DNA of 64,000 nucleotides from Chitinophagaceae bacterium. Its GTDB lineage: Bacteria > Bacteroidota > Bacteroidia > Chitinophagales > Chitinophagaceae. The notes beneath the pieces were generated by a model, which worked only from the letters and a program-made list of their open reading frames with translations, was not told where the DNA came from and ran no database searches. This document shows, piece after piece, positions 26,813 to 36,314 of this stretch. Position 1 is the first letter of the stretch. The number at the start of each line of letters is the position of its first letter. The translations under genes and the position numbers were made by a program. The stretch lies in the NCBI GenBank assembly GCA_027486835.1, contig JAIXOJ010000059.1, positions 1 to 64,000 of the forward strand, given 5' to 3'.

Positions 26813-26849
26813 AACTAACAATTGTATTAAAGTAAAAGTATAAATAAAT

Positions 26850-27323
26850 ATGTTTTTCCGATTAATTCTTTTAGTCATTATTTCATGTATTGGTTGCAGA
26901 ACTGCTACAAAGACTGCCCAAATGAGGGTAAGGGGTGAAGAAAACAAAGACGTTGTCGCGCTTTCTTACCTAATAAGAGGTTATATGCGTCAAACTAAGA
27001 ACACTAATTTTTCACTTTCAGACATTGAAAAATATGACACATTGAAACGAGTCACAAATAATTTTTCCAAACTAAAGGTTGCTGATTGGCCGAATATATG
27101 GAGAGGTGGCTATACCGTATTTTTCAAATTCTCTGACAATAGAAAACTAGATTCTGTTAAACTCACGGTGTCGGAAAGAATTCCATTGAGGGTAAAAACA
27201 AAAGAGAAAATTGGGAGAAATGAGGGACAACTTTACATGAAATTTGATGGAGAAATACATTTTTTTTATCCTGAAACACATTGCCATATTGCAGAAATAA
27301 TTTTTAGAAAACACAAAAACTAA
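26850..27323 (+). CDS. orphan lipoprotein (array A)
   Basis: This 157-residue protein has a lipoprotein signal: FFRLILLVIISCIGC, with the lipidated Cys at residue 17. The mature part holds alternating charged and beta-like stretches (ADWPNIWRGGYTVFFKFSDN, LYMKFDGEIHFFYPETHCH) but no motif that I recognise. It stands alone between two copies of the spacer repeat, as a cassette would. The base composition is more A+T-rich than the household genes to the right. Confidence 0.7.
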   Translation: MFFRLILLVIISCIGCRTATKTAQMRVRGEENKDVVALSYLIRGYMRQTKNTNFSLSDIEKYDTLKRVTNNFSKLKVADWPNIWRGGYTVFFKFSDNRKLDSVKLTVSERIPLRVKTKEKIGRNEGQLYMKFDGEIHFFYPETHCHIAEIIFRKHKN

Positions 27324-27344
27324 ACCCGAATACAAGAATGCTAT

Positions 27345-27535
27345 ACGGGCAACATGCTCCGAAAGAAATATCGTCTGAACAGTTAACTGTGAATTCCGAA
27401 TCCTAGTTCGGGACAAATTCTACCTTGCTATCGCTCGGTTATGGATTTTATCCAATCGATGAATTCATTTGCATTTGTAGAACACGCTTTATTGAGGTTA
27501 CTTTTGGTTTTGACGAAAAGAAGTTGAGGATAATT
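27345..27535 (+). repeat. cassette-spacer repeat, array A copy 2
   Basis: Bases 27345-27535 repeat the copy at 26600-26812 with substitutions and small gaps: CTGTGAATTCCGAATCCTAG, GGTTATGGATTTTATCCAAT, GAACACGCTTTATTGAGGTT, GTTTTGACGAAAAGAAGTTG. The alignment is obvious by eye over about 180 bp. It carries stop codons in the frame open in copy 1, which argues against coding. Confidence 0.75.
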
Positions 27536-27556
27536 TTAAGTCAGTAATAAAGAACA

Positions 27557-28342
27557 ATGGGTAACATCAAGTTTCGAACATTAATAGTAAGTTTTCTTAT
27601 TGTTAGCCAATTTGGACTATCAATAAAATCCTATTCAAAGGATAAATCCAAATATTGTTCTCTGAAAATTTCTATTGACAAATCAATTTCAATTAGACTC
27701 ATCAACAAAATAGAACTATTACATAAATCAGAAAATTTCAACCCTGACGGTTTTACTGATAGCATTACAAGGATGTTTATAATGAATTGGGATAATTTAT
27801 TGCCTGGCACTTACAATCTGAAATTAAAAACTGTTTTTGATGATTTGAAAGAATACAAAATATCAATAAGTAATGACACATCATTTACATTGAAAAATAT
27901 TTACGATTCTCTTGACGTAGAAAATTTAAATCCATTTACAAATGCTGACAAGATTTCCATTTTTTATAAATCAGATGGCTGTACTCATGACTACAAAGAG
28001 AAGATTTGTATTGAACGTTTATCCGACAATAAATATTATTGCACTTTAATTAATGACAGCATAGCTTATACAGACACAATGAGAAGAGTGATGGTTTTAG
28101 AAATTCCTATTTATAAAAAAAGACTTACGGACAATTCAATTTTAAAAAATTTATTTGACCTTATTAATACCTCAAATAGATTGCAAGAAAGTGTGAAACA
28201 AAATGGTGGAAACTGTTTTAGTACTACACGTAGAAAACTGTTTGTTCTTTGTAACAATAAGATATTTCAATTTTCAGATAGTGGAATTTGTAAGTGGAAC
28301 TTGTATAACAACTTTAAAGAAATTTATTTTAAGAGTGATTAG
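27557..28342 (+). CDS. orphan exported protein (array A)
   Basis: This 261-residue protein has an N-terminal hydrophobic stretch (FRTLIVSFLIVSQFGLSIKSYS) consistent with a signal peptide. The remainder is rich in Lys, Asn, Ser and Ile, with a late Cys-containing part (NGGNCFSTTRRKLFVLCNNKIFQFSDSGIC). No family is recognised. Strongly A+T-rich for this genome. It is the third single gene in array A and is separated from its neighbours by spacer repeats, which suggests recent acquisition. Confidence 0.65.
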   Translation: MGNIKFRTLIVSFLIVSQFGLSIKSYSKDKSKYCSLKISIDKSISIRLINKIELLHKSENFNPDGFTDSITRMFIMNWDNLLPGTYNLKLKTVFDDLKEYKISISNDTSFTLKNIYDSLDVENLNPFTNADKISIFYKSDGCTHDYKEKICIERLSDNKYYCTLINDSIAYTDTMRRVMVLEIPIYKKRLTDNSILKNLFDLINTSNRLQESVKQNGGNCFSTTRRKLFVLCNNKIFQFSDSGICKWNLYNNFKEIYFKSD

Positions 28343-28361
28343 CATAATTACTGTCCGCTGT

Positions 28362-28550
28362 AGGTAACATGTTCCAAAGGGCATTTCACCTAAACAGAAA
28401 AAAGGGATTTCCAAATCCAAGTAATCGGCATATTGGTACGAACCTATAAATTCGGCTCATGAATATAATAGCAGCATTATTACAATTATCTATTTCTGTT
28501 ATCGGCTGACGGAACTTAATTTCCAAACAGCCCGCATTTTTTTTACAGGA
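28362..28550 (+). repeat. cassette-spacer repeat, array A copy 3
   Basis: The left part (GTAACATGTTCCAAAGGGCA, ACCTAAACAG, GGGATTTCCAAATCCAAGTA) matches the minus-strand blocks of array B at 51150-51200. The right part (ATAATAGCAGCATTATTACA, GCTGACGGAACTTAATTTCC) matches the minus-strand ends of the spacers at 54200-54300 and 52040-52130. So the two arrays share both subfamilies, and this copy joins the two parts. Confidence 0.7.
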
Positions 28551-28553
28551 CAT

Positions 28554-29126
28554 ATGCATATGAAAGAGAAAAACACAAAGTATCATTTGTTTACATCAGC
28601 TACTGGCTTTCTAATATTAATTACCTATTTCTTGCAAGACTACATTTGGGAAAAGATTTGGCTTTTTTCTGTAATTCCCTTATTTCTTTTTGGATTTCCT
28701 TTTATGGCTTTTTGGGTCTTGTCAATTACTGATAAGAATCGAAAGGGTATTATCATTGGAAGTTTAGTTTTAGGAATCATTACGACATCAGAATTGATAA
28801 GTTCCGAGATTTTTAAGAGCAAAAAAATATTGGAAGCAACCCTTATGGACGATTTGTCCGCAATTCATTTGACTCTAAGAGCTGATAAAAAATTTGAAAT
28901 GGTATCTTCAAAAATGTTTAATGAAGAAGTCTATAGAGGAAACTATCATGTTTTAGCCAACAAAATAATTTTTGAAGACAAACGATATAGTAATGACTTT
29001 ATACCCGATACATTGACAATCATAGGGAATAATATAATCGTGAAATTTGATGAAAATGGGAATCCAATTAAAGACTTTGCGACCTTTTTTGAAATAACGA
29101 AAAATGAAATCAATGGTACCCCTTAA
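28554..29126 (+). CDS. orphan membrane protein (array A)
   Basis: This 190-residue protein starts at 28554 or two codons later. Three hydrophobic segments lie in the first 90 residues (FLILITYFLQDYIW, LFSVIPLFLFGFPFMAFWVL, GIIIGSLVLGIITT), followed by a soluble C-terminal domain of about 90 residues with a beta-like repeat pattern (DKKFEMVSSKMFNEEVYRGNY). No family is recognised. It ends at the right edge of array A: CCTTAACAGGC overlaps the stop codon region. Confidence 0.65.
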   Translation: MHMKEKNTKYHLFTSATGFLILITYFLQDYIWEKIWLFSVIPLFLFGFPFMAFWVLSITDKNRKGIIIGSLVLGIITTSELISSEIFKSKKILEATLMDDLSAIHLTLRADKKFEMVSSKMFNEEVYRGNYHVLANKIIFEDKRYSNDFIPDTLTIIGNNIIVKFDENGNPIKDFATFFEITKNEINGTP

Positions 29127-29221
29127 CAGGCATTTTGCCCTGTAGCCCCCAACCATTAATCTTCTTTGCATCAACTACTCACTTACCGCCTTATTTTGCG
29201 GATACACAAAATGAAATCTTC

Positions 29222-31546
29222 ATGAAGCGATGTGTTTTTCTACTCGTTATTTCTATGACTTGCACGGCTGGCTGGCTTTCCGCACAGCCTGCTACACAAA
29301 CAAAATACTTGCTCTCTAAGGCTAAGACTTTGCAACAATGTGCCGATTCTAGCAGGTTATTGGCCTATCAATTAGCCGCTAGCAAACATTGGGATACTGT
29401 GTTGAACAGCAGTGACGGATATGGGCGCTTAGTAGGCGTCAACCGATTTGGCTTGCCCGTTTATTACCATACTTATAATAATAGAGATGCCGCAGCTACC
29501 ATTGGCACTAGTCAGTTGTGGCCTGGCGGAAAAACAGGGCTTAACCTTAGCGGCAACTCGGCTCTGATGAAAAATAGATTGGCCATTTGGGATGGTGGGC
29601 GTATATTGGATACTCATGTGGAACTAGCAGGCAGAATCAAGCGCATGGACAGTTCTTACTACAGTGGCGGCGGCTCCGACCATGGCACCCATGTGGCAGG
29701 AACCATGATAGCATCGGGCGTTAATCCGCTGGTAAAAGGCATGGCTTATGAAGCGCAAAACTTGCTTACTTACGACTTTTCTAATGACGTTTCGGAAATG
29801 AGTAACGCAGCCGCCAACGGGCTTTTGCTCTCTAATCATTCTTATGGTGATATTGCTGGATGGTATAAAAACCCATTTACGGGTCGTTGGGAATTTTGGG
29901 GTCGCTACAATGAAAATGAAGACTACAACTTTGGTTATTACGATGCCAACACTTCCGTTTACGACGAACTCGCATACAATGCACCCTACTATTTAATTGT
30001 AAAAGCCGCAGGCAACAACCGAAACGTGAATGGCCCTGCGGTGGGGCAGTCGTATGACCGCTACGACAGCACGGGGGTAATGAGCGATGCAGGTGTTCGT
30101 CCGGCAGGCATTTCTAGCAACAATGGCTATGGCATTATTGGTACTACGGGCAATGCAAAAAATGTGTTGACAGTAGGTGCCGTATTGCCCATTATTAACG
30201 GTTATACTAAACCGAGCGATGTAGTGATGAGTGCCTTTAGCAGTTGGGGCCCTACAGATGATGGCCGCATTAAACCCGATTTAGTGGCCGACGGGGTGAA
30301 TGTATTATCGTGCATTGCCAGTGGCGCAACGGATTATATAAGCGAAAGTGGCACTTCTATGTCTGCCCCAGGCATCACCGGTTCTTTACTGCTTTGGCAA
30401 GAATATTATGCTAGTTTACACGGAGCTAATACCATGCGCTCGGCTACTTTGAAAGCCTTGGCCATACATACTGCCGACGAAGCAGGAACAACCAAAGGGC
30501 CTGATTACCAATTTGGTTGGGGCTTACTCAACAGCACCAAAGCCGTGGAAGTAATTAAAACTGCCGCCATTGCTAACAATAACTGGTGGGCAAAACATCT
30601 GTTGATAGAAGACAAGCTGACCAATGGGCAGGTATTTACCCAAACTATTCCTATACAAAAAACAGGTAGCCTAAAAGCTACCATTGCGTGGACAGACCCA
30701 GCCGGCACGGTAGATTTTGTGGATGTACTCAACAACCCTACGCCAAAATTGGTAAACGACTTAGACATCCGCTTAACCAAGGGAGGCAAAACCTACTACC
30801 CATGGATATTGACCCCCACTGTGCCATCTGCAGCAGCTACCAAAGGCGATAATTTATTGGACAATGTGGAGCAAATTATCCTTGACACCGTATATGCTGG
30901 TGACATTATTACCCTAGAAATAAAGCACAAAGGCAGCCTTCAAAACGGATTGCCCCAAGCTTTTTCACTCGCGCTAACGCAACCTACCGATACTACCCTG
31001 CCGCTCAAGTTGTTGCGCTTTACCGCCAAAGCTGCGGAAACCCACATTCACTTACAATGGTTAACCATCCAAGAAACTCAGGTGAAACAATACGAAATAG
31101 AACATGCTGCTGTTGGCACTAACGATTGGCAGACCATTGCCATTCTTTCAGCAAAAAACAATAGCATGGCTACCCAACAATATGATTACCAGCACCGTAC
31201 TCGCTTGGATCTTGCACATCAATATCGACTAAAAATGATGGATAACGACGGACGGTTTACTTACTCAGGCAAACAAAGAGTTTTGCCTATCCTCGAAAAA
31301 ATATCCCTTTTAGTAACACCCAATCCTGCAACTACTAATGCCTTAGTACAACTAAATGGCTATGCAGGCAAGGCTAGATTACAAGTGTTGAACGCCAAAG
31401 GGCAACCCATATCTACTAGACTAATTAAACAGACCAATGGCGCTTCTTGGTCAATCATAACCGATGGACTCTCCAAAGGAAATTACCAATTAATTGCCAC
31501 TACCAGCGAAGGTGTTGTAATGCAACAACAAATGATGGTACCCTAA
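29222..31546 (+). CDS. subtilisin-like S8 serine peptidase with T9SS sorting domain
   Basis: This 774-residue secreted protease starts at MKRCVFLLVISMTCTAGWLSA; the frame is open 29 codons upstream but only this start gives a signal peptide. The triad is Asp124 (IWDGG), His154 (DHGTHVAGT) and Ser379 (SGTSMSAPG). A P-domain-like or jelly-roll beta region follows (about 440-600), then a linker and a C-terminal domain beginning VTPNPATTNALVQL, which fits a type A T9SS sorting signal. The protein should be exported through the outer membrane and kept at the surface or released. It stands alone, just right of array A. Confidence 0.9.
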   Translation: MKRCVFLLVISMTCTAGWLSAQPATQTKYLLSKAKTLQQCADSSRLLAYQLAASKHWDTVLNSSDGYGRLVGVNRFGLPVYYHTYNNRDAAATIGTSQLWPGGKTGLNLSGNSALMKNRLAIWDGGRILDTHVELAGRIKRMDSSYYSGGGSDHGTHVAGTMIASGVNPLVKGMAYEAQNLLTYDFSNDVSEMSNAAANGLLLSNHSYGDIAGWYKNPFTGRWEFWGRYNENEDYNFGYYDANTSVYDELAYNAPYYLIVKAAGNNRNVNGPAVGQSYDRYDSTGVMSDAGVRPAGISSNNGYGIIGTTGNAKNVLTVGAVLPIINGYTKPSDVVMSAFSSWGPTDDGRIKPDLVADGVNVLSCIASGATDYISESGTSMSAPGITGSLLLWQEYYASLHGANTMRSATLKALAIHTADEAGTTKGPDYQFGWGLLNSTKAVEVIKTAAIANNNWWAKHLLIEDKLTNGQVFTQTIPIQKTGSLKATIAWTDPAGTVDFVDVLNNPTPKLVNDLDIRLTKGGKTYYPWILTPTVPSAAATKGDNLLDNVEQIILDTVYAGDIITLEIKHKGSLQNGLPQAFSLALTQPTDTTLPLKLLRFTAKAAETHIHLQWLTIQETQVKQYEIEHAAVGTNDWQTIAILSAKNNSMATQQYDYQHRTRLDLAHQYRLKMMDNDGRFTYSGKQRVLPILEKISLLVTPNPATTNALVQLNGYAGKARLQVLNAKGQPISTRLIKQTNGASWSIITDGLSKGNYQLIATTSEGVVMQQQMMVP

Positions 31547-31675
31547 AAAAGAGGTCGGCTGGATTAATTTAAGATGGGGGAGGAAATGCTTTTTTCTTGC
31601 CCTTGTTTCGATTCTACAAAGGAGGGTTAAGGCTATCCCTCCTACCCTAGCGCATCAAAAAAACAAAAAGACTGT

Positions 31676-32074
31676 ATGTGGACTTGCCCCAAATGTGAAA
31701 GAGACTTGAAAAACCCTAACCAATGGCACAACTGCGTAAAAGTGGGTATTGACAGCCTATTCAAAGGCAAGTCCGAAGAGCTGATTTTGGTATTCGACCA
31801 ATTACTCTCAGTAATTGTAGATTGGGATGATATTGCCGTAAGTGCTACCCAAAACTGCATCGTATTTGTGCATAATCAGACGTTTCTCATTATCAAGCCC
31901 ATGAAAAAAGAGCTTGACCTAAAGTTTTATTCTGCTAAAATGTTAGAAGAAGAGGCAATTAAAAAAAGTACCCTATACTCCAATAGATACGAAAACCACA
32001 TTCGAATAGGCAGTGTAGCAGACATTACTCCCCAATTATTTGGCCTGCTCAAACAATCGTATCAACTATTATAG
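31676..32074 (+). CDS. DUF5655 protein with N-terminal zinc-binding motif
   Basis: This 132-residue protein begins MWTCPKCERDLKNPNQWHNC, giving C-x2-C and H-x-C as a probable zinc knuckle, then a DUF5655-type domain (about 25-130; FLIIKPMKKELDLKFY, NRYENHIRIGSVADI). DUF5655 is a small domain of unknown function seen alone or fused to other modules; it is thought to bind nucleic acid or modified bases, but that is not established. Single gene between the peptidase and the SDR gene. Confidence 0.8.
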   Translation: MWTCPKCERDLKNPNQWHNCVKVGIDSLFKGKSEELILVFDQLLSVIVDWDDIAVSATQNCIVFVHNQTFLIIKPMKKELDLKFYSAKMLEEEAIKKSTLYSNRYENHIRIGSVADITPQLFGLLKQSYQLL

Positions 32075-32156
32075 GTTGAATAATAAATCTTTATTAGCCT
32101 TCCATTTTCACCATTGCATTAAAGCATCTTTGCTGCTGCAATAAATAAATTATCCC

Positions 32157-32879
32157 ATGAATTTAAGTAACAACAAAATCCTGATTACAGGCGGTGCCAC
32201 AGGCATTGGCTTAGGGCTTACCGAAAGATTTTTTCTAGAAAACAACACCGTCATCATTTGTGGCCGTAGAGCTTCGGCCTTACAAGCAGCAGCGGAGCAA
32301 TTTCCTTCAATCATCACAAAAGAGTGTGACTTATCAAACGAAGCAGAACGAATTGATTTGTACAACTGGGTTGCAGCAAACCATAGCGACTTGAATGTAT
32401 TGGTAAACAATGCGGGCATTCAAAACTGGATGGATATTGCTGACGAAAGATTTTACGAAAAAGCAACCGCAGAAATCACCACCAATGTGTTGGCACCAAT
32501 TCATTTAAGCACGCTTTTTTCCCAATTAGCTTCATTATACACCATCATCAATGTAACCTCTGGACTCTCTTTTGTCCCCTTAGCCAAAGTGCCTGTTTAC
32601 AGTGCTACAAAAGCCTTCTTCCATTCCTTCACGCTATCGCTTCGCCACCTACTGAAATCCAAAAACATCGAAGTGATAGAAATGATTCCCCCCGCTTTAA
32701 ATACCGACTTAGGCGGTAAAGGATTGCACGACGGCCAACCAGCCGTAAAAGATTTTGTGGATGCTGTGTTTTCACAAATGAAGGAAGGCAAAACAACCTT
32801 AACGTTTGGTTTTAGTGAAATGATGGCTAATGCCAACCCAGCACAAATTAGCGAGACCTTCCAGAGAATGAATCCTTAG
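32157..32879 (+). CDS. short-chain dehydrogenase/reductase (DltE-like)
   Basis: This 240-residue SDR has the NAD(P) motif TGGATGIGLG (residues 11-20), NNAG at about 86-89, a catalytic Ser in VTSGLSF and the active-site Y-x3-K in YSATK. MIPPALNTDLGG follows as in the DltE-like clade of oxidoreductases. Arg at the end of the second strand (CGRRASAL) suggests NADPH. The substrate is unknown. Single gene, 80 bp after the DUF5655 gene. Confidence 0.9.
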   Translation: MNLSNNKILITGGATGIGLGLTERFFLENNTVIICGRRASALQAAAEQFPSIITKECDLSNEAERIDLYNWVAANHSDLNVLVNNAGIQNWMDIADERFYEKATAEITTNVLAPIHLSTLFSQLASLYTIINVTSGLSFVPLAKVPVYSATKAFFHSFTLSLRHLLKSKNIEVIEMIPPALNTDLGGKGLHDGQPAVKDFVDAVFSQMKEGKTTLTFGFSEMMANANPAQISETFQRMNP

Positions 32880-33040
32880 TGCTGGAAGTCCAAGTATTTA
32901 ATGGAAAAGCACATTTTCTCTTTTTCATTTTAGCCATGAATGTTTAAGCATTCATGGCTCTTTTGAACTACGGTTTTTTTGATGAGATAAAGCGGTTTGA
33001 ATTCAATACAATTTCTAATTCCATCTACTATTTTTACTCC

Positions 33041-33481
33041 ATGTTGACTTTTACTAAAAAACAAATAAAGGAAATTGCAGAAGAACTTTCCTTAGGCTTT
33101 AAAGCCTACGTCCATAAACAAACGGGTGAATACCTTTTTGTACCGGATCCAATCAAAATGCAAGACATGGATACCACTCCTTGGGAAGATGATATTGAAA
33201 AATTAGAGGAAAATTCTTTTGATTATTACCATATCCAAACAATGGAATCAAGAGATTCTTTTCAAATAATGGTTGACTTTACTGAGGAGCTTCCTAATAC
33301 AACACTTAAAAACAAACTTATTCAAGCCCTAAACAAACGCAAACCATTTAGGGAATTCAAATTTGTAATCGATAATTCAGGCGATTATCGAGACAAATGG
33401 TTCGATTTCAAAAACAATCGAGAGATGGAATGGGTAGTAGCCATTCTAAAAAGCCATAAGGCACTTGTTTCTATTGCATAA
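33041..33481 (+). CDS. UPF0158-family protein
   Basis: This 146-residue protein starts at MLTFTKKQIKEIAEELSLGF; 29 codons open upstream have no family resemblance. The signature includes the start ..IAEEL..G, the ESRDSFQIMVDF region, and FREFKFVIDNSGDYRDKWFDFKN, as in the UPF0158 family. Function unknown. Single gene with a converging neighbour (lptD, whose stop lies 55 bp away). Confidence 0.82.
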   Translation: MLTFTKKQIKEIAEELSLGFKAYVHKQTGEYLFVPDPIKMQDMDTTPWEDDIEKLEENSFDYYHIQTMESRDSFQIMVDFTEELPNTTLKNKLIQALNKRKPFREFKFVIDNSGDYRDKWFDFKNNREMEWVVAILKSHKALVSIA

Positions 33482-33536
33482 TATCCCAAATGCATCTAAA
33501 ACACTCGGGTGTAATTGCCATTTCTTGATGCAACTA

Positions 33537-36242
33537 TTAGTAATTAGAGAAGTACCTACTTCTATTAATCTTCAAATCGCGAAGAATGCCTGCTTTAGGA
33601 CTGAATGTGATATTAAACGACCGAAATAATCCAATAGGGCTCACATTAATAGCCAATTGCCAGCAGTGCATTTCCCTGGTAATAAACATACTTAGCTGTT
33701 GTAGTTTGGCGGCATTAAAATCATAATAGCCAGTACCGCCCAATTTCCATTTTTCTGTTAAACTAAAATCTCCATTGAAATTGGTACTTGAGGTTATGAT
33801 GTTGGCATAAGAATAATCCGATTGCAACTGCTTGGTATAGCTGAGCGAATAGGATAAACTAAGCGTCCAAGGAATGTTGAAATCAGTATATTCAGCAGGA
33901 TTGCTTCGTGCATATTGCAATTGTTGTTGCTGCTCCTCTGGTGTCATAAAAGGGTCTTTGGGTATGCGATCTTTGTCTGGCTTACCGTCTTTAGACTTGC
34001 TTTTGAAGGATGTGGAAACCGCAATGTTCCCGTTAGTAATGCGCCCAAGGGTAGGGTTGCTGGTCGTCCAAGTATAGTTTTTCAGCCTGTAGCCATATTC
34101 ATCTACCGCGTAAGGATCCATTGTAAAGCTGGCTGTGATGTTGATAACACTAAAAAGGGTACTTCTTGCATAAAACTGAAAAGGAGCTAGCGCAAAACTG
34201 TCTGCTAGAAGGTTATAACTAGAATTGACGCCAAAACCATCAATTAGCTTTACTTTTTTGGTAGCATCGGGCTTAGAAGTATCTTTTTTATCCTTCACCT
34301 TCATTTCAAGTAAATTGTCCACACCAAAACTAATACCGCCAAAATTTCCCTCAGAATATGCACCTGGAATCACCCCGTCAAACTTTGAGAATCTGGTAAA
34401 ATGCTTGAAAGTATCAACTTGTGTACTATAATAAGAGCCGCTTGCCAAATCAGGTTTGTAACTAAAGCTAACACTTGGCCTTATCTCATGACGGATGGCT
34501 TGTACATTGCTCTTTTTACTAAACAGGTACGTTCCAAAAATTCTAGTACTGGCGCTAATGCCAAAACTTACCTGACTGCCCGTATAGAAACCTTTACGGA
34601 TAAGGGTATCTACTTTTTTTCCGTTCCAGCTTCTAGTAATCGTTTGACCATACCACTTCTGTTCAAAAGAAACACTGGGCGAGATAGTTATAGGGCCTAA
34701 TTGTGGCAGCGCAATAGAAATGGGAATACTGTGTGTTGCTCCCCATTGGAGGGTATCAAGCAATTGTTTAAAACGAAACGCAGTGTCATAAAAAGCAACT
34801 TGATTGCTAAAATTGCCACTGTAGCCAACACCTAACTTTTCATACCATTTAGGTGTACCCACTTGTTCCTTTTTCTGGAAAGGATAAAATGTAACCACAC
34901 TAGCCGTCATGGTAGGAAGTATTAGATTCACCAAGTGGGTATTGTTATTCTGGCTATGATTCAGGTTGAGAGAAACATTTGCCTTACCCCTAAAATCTTT
35001 AGAATAATTGACAGAAGAACTTAGTTGATTTTGAAAATTCACATAGGGATTATTCAAAACGGCTGTGTTATAGCGAGTGCTTCCAAAGTTTACGTTGGCA
35101 CTCAAGTTGGTTCCAGGCCGCACCCGTTGGTCCTGGCTGTGGTTCCAATTAATCATAAAAGAGCGAGTGCTGTTGTATTCTTCTTTGGAATAACTACCAA
35201 AGCTTGCTCTGTTGAGGGCTTTTGTATTTTGAAAAGTTAGGCTTAATCCTCCTTGATAGCGGTATCGCTTTTGATATTTTGGATTAATGTTTAAGGTCCA
35301 TCCGCCATAAGAATAAATATTGGATCGTGTGGTGATGTCTAAATAATCATTCACCACCTTGTAATAACCCAACCCTTCCAATCCCAATCCATAGTCTTCG
35401 CTTACAGCATACGCAGGTGCCAAAACGCCTGAATGTCGTCCTTGGTGTAATGGGTAAATGCCAAAAGGAATACCGATTGGAATGGGAATACTTTCAATTT
35501 CAGCAGAAGTGGGGCCAGATACGGCTAGCATATTGGTAACCATCTTTATTTTCCTCGCACGAAAAGCAAAATGGGGTGTATCTAAATTACAAGTGGTAAA
35601 ACGGGCTTTAAAACCATAAAATTCATCGGCACTCACTTTTTTTAACACTTGCGCATTCACAAACATTTCACCATCCTGCACATAGGTATTTTTGGTTAAC
35701 CCTTTTAAGGTTTTCAAACTAAATAAAATAGAGTCGCTAATAGTTTTTGTTTCGCCCTGGGTTAGTTTAGGTTTACTGTTAGGGTTACCAGTTGTGTCCA
35801 AAGCACCATATGCTTGCACCACTTGTTTTGCTTGTTCGTATTTAATGGTGGCTGCATCTAAGGTCACGTCTTTATTACTCACTTTGGCTTTTCCATAGAG
35901 GTAAAAATCCCTAGTTGGAATAATTAGTACACCAGAATCGGAAGCTTCGTAGCTAATAGGCGCATCGATACTGTCTTTAGAAATGGTGAGTGAATCAAAT
36001 TTTTGAATCGAATCATTAATGGCAATAGGGGTACTATCCTTGGAAAATGGAGATAGCGTGTCCAGAGCTTTTAAGTTAGCGCTACCTATTTTTTTTGTGG
36101 GAATTGAGTCAATTTTTTTTAGCAGCAAATTGTTAGTAGGATTGTTAAAATTTGCCTGCAAAGCACAACAAAAAAGCATCCCTACAAACGTTGTAATAAA
36201 TGCCCAATTTGTTTTTACTTTTATTTTACTACGTTTGTCCAT
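33537..36242 (-). CDS. lptD: LptD-like outer-membrane LPS assembly protein
   Basis: This is a 901-residue outer-membrane protein. The signal peptide is AFITTFVGMLFCCALQA, after a basic start. About residues 95-250 form an OstA-like periplasmic beta domain (DFYLYGKAKVSNKDVTLDAATIKYEQ, GEMFVNAQVLKKVSADEFYGFKARFTTCN), and the rest is a large barrel with alternating aromatic strands (GFYTGSQVSFGISAS, WKLGGTGYYDFNAAKLQQLSMF) ending RYFSNY. Known role: insertion of LPS into the outer leaflet. Divergent from the amidase gene by 72 bp. Confidence 0.9.
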   Translation of the reverse strand: MDKRSKIKVKTNWAFITTFVGMLFCCALQANFNNPTNNLLLKKIDSIPTKKIGSANLKALDTLSPFSKDSTPIAINDSIQKFDSLTISKDSIDAPISYEASDSGVLIIPTRDFYLYGKAKVSNKDVTLDAATIKYEQAKQVVQAYGALDTTGNPNSKPKLTQGETKTISDSILFSLKTLKGLTKNTYVQDGEMFVNAQVLKKVSADEFYGFKARFTTCNLDTPHFAFRARKIKMVTNMLAVSGPTSAEIESIPIPIGIPFGIYPLHQGRHSGVLAPAYAVSEDYGLGLEGLGYYKVVNDYLDITTRSNIYSYGGWTLNINPKYQKRYRYQGGLSLTFQNTKALNRASFGSYSKEEYNSTRSFMINWNHSQDQRVRPGTNLSANVNFGSTRYNTAVLNNPYVNFQNQLSSSVNYSKDFRGKANVSLNLNHSQNNNTHLVNLILPTMTASVVTFYPFQKKEQVGTPKWYEKLGVGYSGNFSNQVAFYDTAFRFKQLLDTLQWGATHSIPISIALPQLGPITISPSVSFEQKWYGQTITRSWNGKKVDTLIRKGFYTGSQVSFGISASTRIFGTYLFSKKSNVQAIRHEIRPSVSFSYKPDLASGSYYSTQVDTFKHFTRFSKFDGVIPGAYSEGNFGGISFGVDNLLEMKVKDKKDTSKPDATKKVKLIDGFGVNSSYNLLADSFALAPFQFYARSTLFSVINITASFTMDPYAVDEYGYRLKNYTWTTSNPTLGRITNGNIAVSTSFKSKSKDGKPDKDRIPKDPFMTPEEQQQQLQYARSNPAEYTDFNIPWTLSLSYSLSYTKQLQSDYSYANIITSSTNFNGDFSLTEKWKLGGTGYYDFNAAKLQQLSMFITREMHCWQLAINVSPIGLFRSFNITFSPKAGILRDLKINRSRYFSNY

Positions 36243-36255
36243 AATGAAGGGTGGA

Positions 36256-36282
36256 CAAAAATAGGCGGTAAATCTATTTTTG
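36256..36282. promoter_or_regulatory. divergent promoter candidates, two TAnnTTTG boxes
   Basis: Bacteroidota sigma-A promoters have TAnnTTTG at -7. TATTTTTG is found on the plus strand at 36275-36282 and on the minus strand at 36256-36263 (as CAAAAATA), between the divergent lptD and amidase genes. The minus-strand box has a TTGG about 20 bases upstream as a possible -33 element; the plus-strand box has no good partner. Overlap would couple the two genes. Confidence 0.4.
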
Positions 36283-36314
36283 CCAATATAAAAACTACTT
36301 TAACTTTTATAGAT

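Noticed and set aside
26563-26835. 90-codon protein sharing GYGFYP and NAATFG with an 86-codon frame at 50914-51174
   Set aside because: The similarity is at DNA level in the spacer repeat; the copy at 27345-27535 has stops in the same frame, so no protein is conserved.
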